Assembly: GCF_000732725.1 (NCBI RefSeq)
Contig: NZ_JPNB01000002.1
Location: 1,178,001-1,242,000, forward strand
From: Kineothrix alysoides
GTDB taxonomy: Bacteria; Bacillota; Clostridia; Lachnospirales; Lachnospiraceae
Length of the DNA: 64,000 bases
Reading direction: 5' to 3'
Below, piece after piece: positions 59,276-64,000 of this stretch (the first letter of the stretch is position 1; the number at the start of each line of letters is the position of its first letter). Position numbers and translations under genes: made by a program. Under the pieces are notes generated by a model that worked only from the letters and a program-made list of their open reading frames with translations, did not search any database and was not told the origin of the DNA.

Positions 59276-60688
59276 ATGCGCGGTAATTCTGGGAAAAGGA
59301 CTGGAAAGGGCAGACCGATTATTTTTACGGCGGCGGTGCTTTTGATATTGACTGCGGGCATGGTTGCGGCAGGCGGTATTCCAATCGAAGGTAAGATAGG
59401 TATGGCGCATGAAGCTGCGGATGAAAGCTACAATTCGGGATTCGTTATCGCAAAGCCCGGAAGCTATGACTCGGTGGATACGGCTGTTATAAGGAAGCTG
59501 GATATAGAGAACGGCAGCATTACCTTTATGAATATAGAAACGGGAAGGGACTATACGCTTACCTACGACGGCACGACCGTCATTATGGATAAGTACGGCA
59601 GTGCGCTTGCGATGACTCAGATGAAGAGCGGGGACATCGTAGATGTAACCTTCCTGAAAACGAAGAAGAAGCTGGCACAGATAAATTTGTCAGCAAAAGC
59701 ATGGGTTTTTGAAAATGTAGAGAAGTATAATTTTGATACCATAAATAGAAACGCTGCAATCGGCGGCAGCGTTTACAGTTTGAGAAACGACGTAGTGGTT
59801 ACCTCTGAAGGCAAGGAAGCTCAGCTCGAGGACATTGTAAAAGGTGATATCGTAACGATAAGCGGCGTAGGCAATACGGTATACAGCGTATTGGTAGAGC
59901 GGGGGCACGGTTATCTGAGCCTCAGCGACGATGAATATCTGAAGGGCGGCTGGATTGAGGTAGGCCAGAGCGTTATCTGTCAGATTGCAGAGGATATGCT
60001 TCTGGCAGTGCCGGAGGGAACCTATGATGTGCATCTGACAGCTGCAGGTATTGATGAGACAAAGAAAGTTACTGTTTACAGGAACCAGGAGGTTACCTTA
60101 GATGTCAGTGACGTAAAAGTGGAGGCTCCTAAGACCGGTAAGATTATTTTTGCCGTAACGCCAAGTGAGGCCACCGTTTACATCGATGGCGGCGAGGTAG
60201 ATATTACCGGCCCGGTGGAGCTGGAATATGGCGTACATCAGATGATTGCCAAGGCGGACGGCTACGAGACGGTTACCCAATATATTAAGATAGGTCAGGA
60301 ATTGGCCAGCATCAGCGTCGCCTTAGAGGAGGGAGAAACGGAAGAGGAAGATAATTCCTCCAGCGTATCCGCCAACGAATTGACCAGTTCATACAGAGTA
60401 TATATCGATTCGCCTTCCGACGTGGAGGTATATGTGGACGGTATTTACATAGGAATGTCGCCGGTTAATTTCAAGAAAGAGGCGGGAACTCATACGATAA
60501 CTTTCAGAAAGTCCGGCTATGTAACGAAGAGCTATACGGTTCAGATTGACGATGAGGATAAGGACGTGACCTATTCCTTTACGGATTTAGTGAAGGAGGA
60601 CGGCACTACAGTGAGCAGCAACAGCTCCTCCGGCAGCAGTACGGTAAGCGGTAATTCTGTGAGCGGTAACTCCGTAAGCGGCAATTAA
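59276..60688 (+). CDS. Membrane-anchored PEGA-domain surface protein with VSGN tail
   Basis: A 470-residue protein with an N-terminal membrane segment (residues ~14-34, IIFTAAVLLILTAGMVAAGG). The exterior part is beta-rich and contains at least two PEGA domains: GKIIFAVTPSEATVYIDGGEVDITGPVELEYGVHQM and VYIDSPSDVEVYVDGIYIGMSPVNFKKEAGTHTITFRKSGY. The C-terminal ~30 residues are Ser/Gly/Asn-rich and end in repeated VSGN units, a tail common in Lachnospiraceae proteins as I recall. Likely binds cell envelope components. GAGGAGGT precedes the ATG. It is followed 10 bp later by mazG. Confidence 0.85.
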   Translation: MRGNSGKRTGKGRPIIFTAAVLLILTAGMVAAGGIPIEGKIGMAHEAADESYNSGFVIAKPGSYDSVDTAVIRKLDIENGSITFMNIETGRDYTLTYDGTTVIMDKYGSALAMTQMKSGDIVDVTFLKTKKKLAQINLSAKAWVFENVEKYNFDTINRNAAIGGSVYSLRNDVVVTSEGKEAQLEDIVKGDIVTISGVGNTVYSVLVERGHGYLSLSDDEYLKGGWIEVGQSVICQIAEDMLLAVPEGTYDVHLTAAGIDETKKVTVYRNQEVTLDVSDVKVEAPKTGKIIFAVTPSEATVYIDGGEVDITGPVELEYGVHQMIAKADGYETVTQYIKIGQELASISVALEEGETEEEDNSSSVSANELTSSYRVYIDSPSDVEVYVDGIYIGMSPVNFKKEAGTHTITFRKSGYVTKSYTVQIDDEDKDVTYSFTDLVKEDGTTVSSNSSSGSSTVSGNSVSGNSVSGN

Positions 60689-60698
60689 CGGGAGAAAT

Positions 60699-61415
60699 AT
60701 GGACAGACAATATTCTATAGAAGATTTTATTCGAATAGTGGAGACTTTAAGAAGTGAGGAGGGCTGCTCTTGGGACAGAGTGCAGACTCATGCCAGCTTA
60801 AAGCCTTGTATGATGGAGGAGGCGGCGGAGCTCGTTGCCTCCATCCGTATTTATGACAAGACCGGAGACGCGGAAAATATGCGGGAGGAATTGGGAGATA
60901 TTCTCCTGCAGGTAGTAATGCACTCTCAGATAGCCAAAGAGGAAGGCCTCTTTACGCTTGAGGATGTCATTGATGAAATAAGCAGAAAAATGATAAGAAG
61001 ACATCCTCACGTCTTTGTCCGAAGCGAGGCAAAGGATGAGGAGAGTATCCGAAGCAGCTGGGAAGAGATAAAGAAGAAGGAAAAAGAGGGCAAGGCGTGG
61101 ATAGAATCTCCGTTACGTGAGATTCCCATGGAACTTCCTGCGCTTACGAGAGCGTCAAAGGTGTTAAAAAAGGCGGACAAGCTCTACGGAGCGGGAGACG
61201 ATTACGCCTCAAACGTGAGTGCGCTTGAGGATGCCGTTAAAAAAATAGCAGAATTTCAACCGGAGAAAGAAAATAATGAGGCGGAGAAAGTAATAGGAGA
61301 TATGCTCATAAATATATGTGATATAGCCGGACGGTTCAAGGCGTCAGGCGAACAGATTCTGACCGATAGGATAGAAGATATTATCGATAAATATGAACCA
61401 CGGGAAAAACCTTGA
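60699..61415 (+). CDS. mazG: Nucleoside triphosphate pyrophosphohydrolase MazG
   Basis: A 238-residue all-alpha NTP pyrophosphohydrolase that hydrolyses noncanonical NTPs. The N-terminal MazG domain has GCSWDRVQTHASLKPCMMEEAAELVASI and the EELGDILLQVVMH metal-binding EExxD motif. A second, weaker repeat has ALEDAVKKIAEFQPEKENNEAEKVIGDMLINICDIAGRF. Length and order fit. RBS GGGAGA lies 4 bases before the ATG. It directly follows the PEGA protein gene and precedes the HU promoter. Confidence 0.94.
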   Translation: MDRQYSIEDFIRIVETLRSEEGCSWDRVQTHASLKPCMMEEAAELVASIRIYDKTGDAENMREELGDILLQVVMHSQIAKEEGLFTLEDVIDEISRKMIRRHPHVFVRSEAKDEESIRSSWEEIKKKEKEGKAWIESPLREIPMELPALTRASKVLKKADKLYGAGDDYASNVSALEDAVKKIAEFQPEKENNEAEKVIGDMLINICDIAGRFKASGEQILTDRIEDIIDKYEPREKP

Positions 61416-61443
61416 AAAATAGGGCAAAAAAGCTAGATTTCCC

Positions 61444-61490
61444 TTGACAAATGGGTGGAAAACGTCTATAAATATGTATAGGCGTTTCCA
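61444..61490 (+). promoter_or_regulatory. HU promoter overlapped by an inverted repeat
   Basis: TTGACA (61444-61449), 17 bp and TATAAA (61467-61472). An inverted repeat TGGAAAACGTCTATA / TATAGGCGTTTCCA (61455-61469 and 61477-61490) centres on the -10 element, so it could be an operator or a hairpin at the transcript 5' end. Confidence 0.75.
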
Positions 61491-61547
61491 CGAGGGGATT
61501 GCTAAGAAGAATAATACGAAAACTCATTATAACAGGAGGAGTTCATC

Positions 61548-61823
61548 ATGAACAAAACAGAATTGGTTGCAGCTATGGCTGATCAGGCTGGATTATCCAA
61601 AAAAGACGCAGAGAAGGCTTTAAAGGCTTTTACGGATGTAGTAGCAGACGAATTAAAGAAAGATGGTAAAGTGCAGTTAGTAGGATTCGGTACATTTGAA
61701 GTTTCCAAGAGAGCGGCAAGAGAAGGTAGAAATCCCCAGAGCGGCGAAGTTATGAAAATTGCAGCTTCCAAGGCTCCTAAATTCAAAGCAGGTAAAGCTT
61801 TGAAGGATATGGTTAACGCATAA
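61548..61823 (+). CDS. hup: HU family DNA-binding protein
   Basis: A 91-residue histone-like protein: MNKTELVAAMADQAGLSKKDAEKALKAF, then VQLVGFGTFEVSKRAAREGRNPQSGEVMKI with the signature GFGTFExxxRxxRxGRNPxTG and the C-terminal PKFKAGKALKDMV. It bends and packages DNA. AGGAGG lies before the ATG. A strong promoter and terminator isolate it as a single-gene unit. Confidence 0.98.
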   Translation: MNKTELVAAMADQAGLSKKDAEKALKAFTDVVADELKKDGKVQLVGFGTFEVSKRAAREGRNPQSGEVMKIAASKAPKFKAGKALKDMVNA

Positions 61824-61841
61824 TAGCGAATGCTGAATGTT

Positions 61842-61872
61842 AAGAGAATCTGGAGACAGATTCTCTTTTTTT
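61842..61872 (+). terminator. HU terminator
   Basis: AAGAGAATCTG (61842-61852) pairs with CAGATTCTCTT (61857-61867), loop GAGA, followed by a run of T. Confidence 0.92.
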
Positions 61873-61902
61873 CTTTAATATATAAATAAAGGAGAACAAG
61901 AG

Positions 61903-62142
61903 ATGCGGCTGGACAAATATTTAAAGGTTTCGCGCCTTATCAAGAGGCGCACGGTAGCGAACGAAGCGTGCGATGCCGGAAGAGTGCTTATCAACGATAA
62001 GCCGGCAAAGGCCTCCTCCAATGTGAAGCAGGGTGATATCATTACGATTCAGTTCGGCAACAAGGATGTGAAGGTGGAAGTGCTGGACGTACAGGAAACC
62101 GTGAAAAAAGATGAAGCGAAGGAATTGTTTCGGTATATTTAA
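61903..62142 (+). CDS. rqcP: S4-domain RNA-binding protein RqcP (YabO)
   Basis: A 79-residue S4-domain protein (MRLDKYLKVSRLIKRRTVANEACDAGRVLINDKPAKASSNVKQGDIITIQFG). RqcP assists RqcH in poly-alanine tailing during ribosome-associated quality control. It is located before yabP and yabQ as in Bacillus (yabO-yabP-yabQ-divIC), which supports this identity over Hsp15. RBS AAGGAGAA. Confidence 0.92.
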   Translation: MRLDKYLKVSRLIKRRTVANEACDAGRVLINDKPAKASSNVKQGDIITIQFGNKDVKVEVLDVQETVKKDEAKELFRYI

Positions 62143-62169
62143 AAAAGGCCCCTCATATAATCTATAAGA

Positions 62170-62235
62170 GAAATGTGAGAAGAAGTTCTAAGGCGGTAAA
62201 GTACACTGCCTGATAATTTCTAAATTTCACATAAG
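62170..62235 (+). promoter_or_regulatory. Hairpin in the rqcP-yabP gap
   Basis: AGGCGGT/ACTGCCT (62190-62212 area) is enclosed by ATGTGA/TCACAT (62175-62230 area). This may be a 5' leader structure of the sporulation operon. Confidence 0.35.
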
Positions 62236-62248
62236 AGGGGGTTCTTTT

Positions 62249-62539
62249 ATGGAGGATTTGAATACTGCGAAGCAGCGTACACATAAATTGATGCTTACAA
62301 ATAGGAGGACATGTACTATCAGCGGCGTAAGCGACGTGCTGTCTTTCGATATCAAAGAGGTGCTGCTGGAAACCGACCAGGGGATGCTGATGATCAAGGG
62401 CGGAGATCTGCATGTCAGCCGGCTGACACTGGATAAGGGAGAGGTGGATATCGACGGCAAGATAGACAGTCTTACCTATTCGGAAGTAACGGGGTATGGC
62501 GGCAAGGGTGAATCCCTTATTTCAAGGCTGTTTAAATAG
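62249..62539 (+). CDS. yabP: Sporulation protein YabP
   Basis: A 96-residue protein of the YabP/YqfC family (HKLMLTNRRTCTISGVSDVLSFDIKEVLLETDQGMLMIKGGDLHVSRLTLDKGEVDIDGKIDSLTYSE). In Bacillus, yabP is transcribed with yabQ in the mother cell and is part of forespore engulfment and cortex assembly. AGAGGGGG precedes the ATG. yabQ starts 7 bp after its stop. Confidence 0.95.
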   Translation: MEDLNTAKQRTHKLMLTNRRTCTISGVSDVLSFDIKEVLLETDQGMLMIKGGDLHVSRLTLDKGEVDIDGKIDSLTYSEVTGYGGKGESLISRLFK

Positions 62540-62546
62540 GTGAGGC

Positions 62547-63035
62547 ATGAGTCAGGACATTATAAACGAAGTGTACTTTCTGCTCAGTTCTATTTTGATG
62601 GGAATTATTATTACCTTTGTATACGATTTTTTGCTCATTTGGAGGAGGCTTCTTCGGCACAGTCCCTTTTTCGTGTCCTTGGAGGACTTCGTATTCTGGG
62701 TAGCCTGCGCTATCGCTGTATTTTATATGCTCTATGAGGAAAATGACGGCATACTCAGGTGGTTCGCGGTTTTTGGAGCAGCTATGGGCATGCTTATATA
62801 TAAAAGAGTCATCGGTAATCATTTTGTAAAAATTATATCAACCTGTATAGAGAAAGAAATATATGTGATCCGAAAAATATTAGGTTTTCTATTCAAGCCG
62901 ATAATCTGGCTATTAAAAAAATTAAAGAAATTTTGCACTGATTTGCTAAAAAAACAGCGAAAATTGGCAAAATATACAAAAAAGAAGTTGACGGTTTGCA
63001 TAAAAATGCTTAAAATAACATTATGTAAACATTAG
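62547..63035 (+). CDS. yabQ: Spore cortex biosynthesis protein YabQ
   Basis: A 162-residue membrane protein with four hydrophobic segments in residues 8-105 and a basic, lysine-rich C-terminal tail (KKLKKFCTDLLKKQRKLAKYTKKKLTVC). IINEVYFLLSSILMGIIITFVYDFLLIWRRLLRHSPFFVSLEDFVFWVACAI fits YabQ, an outer forespore membrane protein needed for spore cortex. Starts 7 bp after yabP. RBS AGGTGAGG. Confidence 0.94.
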   Translation: MSQDIINEVYFLLSSILMGIIITFVYDFLLIWRRLLRHSPFFVSLEDFVFWVACAIAVFYMLYEENDGILRWFAVFGAAMGMLIYKRVIGNHFVKIISTCIEKEIYVIRKILGFLFKPIIWLLKKLKKFCTDLLKKQRKLAKYTKKKLTVCIKMLKITLCKH

Positions 63036-63077
63036 GGAGCTTATACGCAATACGTAAAGAAAGGCAGGGAGGCTATT

Positions 63078-63383
63078 ATGGCGAGGCGGGCAGCATACCG
63101 TAAGAGAAATCAGAATAAGTTTGGCATGTTTCTGGTGACAACGGTAGTCGTTATGTTGCTTGTTGTGGTAGCCATAAACAGCATTGAGCTGAAGCAGAAG
63201 ATTGCCATATACGAAGCGAGGGAGCAGGTGCTTACAGGGCAGCTTGCGGATGAGCAGAAGAGGGCTGAAGAAATTGCTGAATATGAGAAATATACTCAAA
63301 CCAAAAAGTACATAGAAGAAGTGGCAAAGGATAAGCTGGGTCTTGTACATGAAGGTGAGATTATTTTTAAGGATGATAAATGA
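63078..63383 (+). CDS. divIC: Cell-division protein DivIC/FtsB family
   Basis: A 101-residue septum formation initiator. A short basic cytoplasmic tail is followed by one membrane helix (residues ~14-37, FGMFLVTTVVVMLLVVVAINSIELK) and a coiled coil (ELKQKIAIYEAREQVLTGQLADEQKRAEEIAEYEKYTQTKKYIEEVAKDKLGLVHEGE) ending in the family block KLGLVxxGE. It works with DivIB and FtsL in septal cell wall synthesis. The stop codon is part of the first unit of a tandem repeat. Confidence 0.94.
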   Translation: MARRAAYRKRNQNKFGMFLVTTVVVMLLVVVAINSIELKQKIAIYEAREQVLTGQLADEQKRAEEIAEYEKYTQTKKYIEEVAKDKLGLVHEGEIIFKDDK

Positions 63384-63459
63384 GTGAAAGACACTCATAA
63401 TGAGTAAAAGACAATCATAATGAGTGAAAGACACTCATAATGAGCATAAGGTGCTTATA
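63380..63459. repeat. Four 20-bp tandem hairpin repeats
   Basis: Units ATGAGTGAAAGACACTCATA start at 63380, 63400, 63420 and 63440, with the fourth degenerate. ATGAGTG and CACTCAT within a unit are complementary, so each can form a small hairpin. The same unit occurs once at 42809-42828. The first unit overlaps the divIC stop codon. Confidence 0.85.
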
Positions 63460-63462
63460 ATG

Positions 63463-63500
63463 AATGCAGATAACCGGAGTCAGCGGTATCTGCATTTTTT
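63463..63500 (+). terminator. Terminator of the yabP-yabQ-divIC operon
   Basis: AATGCAGATA (63463-63472) pairs with TATCTGCATT (63487-63496), with CCGG..GCGG in the loop region, followed by six T. Confidence 0.85.
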
Positions 63501-63565
63501 GTCGCAATAAAAATCGGATTCTTGTCCCGGTTTTGACAAATACGGCAAAGTACTTCTTGTATAAT
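63500..63565 (+). promoter_or_regulatory. spoIIE promoter with 21-bp spacing and Spo0A-box-like sites
   Basis: TTGACA (63533-63538) and TATAAT (63560-63565) are separated by 21 bp, too long for unaided sigma-A. TGTCGCA (63500-63506) and TGACAAA (63534-63540) resemble Spo0A boxes (TGNCGAA). This is the layout of Spo0A-activated promoters such as spoIIE and spoIIG of Bacillus subtilis. A palindrome GTGAATGATTCAC lies at 63585-63597, near the expected start. Confidence 0.7.
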
Positions 63566-63664
63566 ATTCCCTTACAAGAGTAGTGTGAATGATTCACGCG
63601 GTAAATTTGTATTGTTGCCCGGATTTACAGGCGGCAGGTGAAGATTATAGTGGAGGGATGCGGA

Positions 63665-64000
63665 GTGAGAAAACAGCTTGTAAACGGGGAGGCGCCCTTT
63701 GACAGCGTATTGCCGGAATATGGAAAAAAGAAACTTTTAATGTATGCAGATTCCTTTCGGGATCTGGCGAATACATTTACCGATATGCAAAGAGAGGAAG
63801 AGGACGAGCAGGCACAGGTAAACGATAGACAGGAGTTTCTGTGGAAAAGGAGGCTTGTGGAAAATCGCGACTTGATGGCGGATCATTTAAATGAAATGGC
63901 TCAGATTATGACACAGGTGGCTGAAGAGGCTTATAAACCAATATATATAAGTGAACGCAAAATCAAGCAATTGGCCCATGCCCTGAAGGAAGAGGATGTG
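63665..64000 (+). CDS. spoIIE: Stage II sporulation protein E, N-terminal part (cut by window edge)
   Basis: 112 codons from a GTG start, open to the end of the window. RKQLVNGEAPFDSVLPEYGKKKLLMYADSFRDLANTF and later YKPIYISERKIKQLAHALKEEDV resemble the central (FtsZ-interacting) region of SpoIIE, which precedes the PP2C phosphatase domain. The position after divIC is where spoIIE lies in Firmicutes. No transmembrane region precedes this segment, whereas Bacillus SpoIIE begins with about ten membrane helices. GGAGG lies 8 bases before GTG. Identification is by pattern and position. Confidence 0.75.
   Translation, partial: MRKQLVNGEAPFDSVLPEYGKKKLLMYADSFRDLANTFTDMQREEEDEQAQVNDRQEFLWKRRLVENRDLMADHLNEMAQIMTQVAEEAYKPIYISERKIKQLAHALKEEDV

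Noticed and set aside
63380-63459. CRISPR-like periodic repeats
   Set aside because: 20-bp contiguous units without variable spacers.
1-64000. tRNA or rRNA genes
   Set aside because: Read for cloverleaf and rRNA signatures; none recognised, though a tRNAscan run was not possible.

Overview
The window looks like a chromosomal segment of an anaerobic, spore-forming member of the Clostridia, most likely Lachnospiraceae. The evidence is gene content: pyruvate:ferredoxin oxidoreductase, rubrerythrin, rubredoxin and PerR (anaerobe), acetate kinase (fermenter), and CotS, YabP, YabQ and SpoIIE (spore former). Protein style agrees, for example a C-terminal VSGN repeat tail. The species cannot be named from the sequence alone.

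Layout. (1) 2-10789 is a uronate-utilisation locus: ABC permease end, GH88 unsaturated glucuronyl hydrolase, DUF2264 protein, YesL-like membrane protein, AraC regulator, KduI, KduD, an RpiB-family (DhuI-like) isomerase, a discoidin-fold protein, KDPG aldolase and KDG kinase. Together they would import an unsaturated uronyl oligosaccharide, release the unsaturated uronate and carry it to pyruvate plus glyceraldehyde-3-phosphate. A 286-bp nested inverted-repeat element (6822-7107) lies inside the locus. (2) 10913-18170 is a polyol/sugar locus: two zinc alcohol dehydrogenases, a ribose-type ABC transporter (ATPase, permease, lipoprotein) and a LacI repressor, with LacI-type operators at the divergent promoter. 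(3) 18167-20142 holds a yybP-ykoY manganese riboswitch, its UPF0016/Gdt1 exporter gene and a D-2-hydroxyacid dehydrogenase. (4) 20344-32855 is a patchy, partly AT-rich accessory region: terpenoid-cyclase-fold-like proteins, RidA and integrase remnants, acetyltransferases, the luxS-mtn pair, an MqsR/Panacea-type toxin-antitoxin operon, a purine-rich repeat tract, an HD hydrolase, a MarR-controlled membrane protein and a deleted IS256-type transposase. (5) 33008-36486 is redox and regulation: reverse rubrerythrin, PerR and a two-component system. (6) 36619-44480 is envelope-like: a HAD phosphatase, a UbiA-family DPPR-synthase-like prenyltransferase and a DUF6044 membrane protein (candidate lipid-linked pentose pathway), then RluA, a YtvI-like protein and an O-antigen-ligase-like protein. 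(7) 44493-51056 contains two insertion sequences, a DUF2975/XRE cassette, and a proline T-box separated from proS by an IS3 element. (8) 51190-64000 is core metabolism and sporulation: rubredoxin, PFOR, ackA, CCA transferase, cotS-like gene, PEGA protein, mazG, HU, rqcP, yabP, yabQ, divIC and the start of spoIIE.

Regulation is unusually readable. Visible elements are a manganese riboswitch with its terminator, a T-box with a CCG specifier, identical PerR-type palindromes before perR and the PFOR gene, twin MarR operators over a consensus promoter, toxin-antitoxin operators, LacI operators, and a 21-bp-spaced spoIIE promoter with Spo0A-box-like sequences. All functional assignments are by recognition of sequence families; no database search was run.
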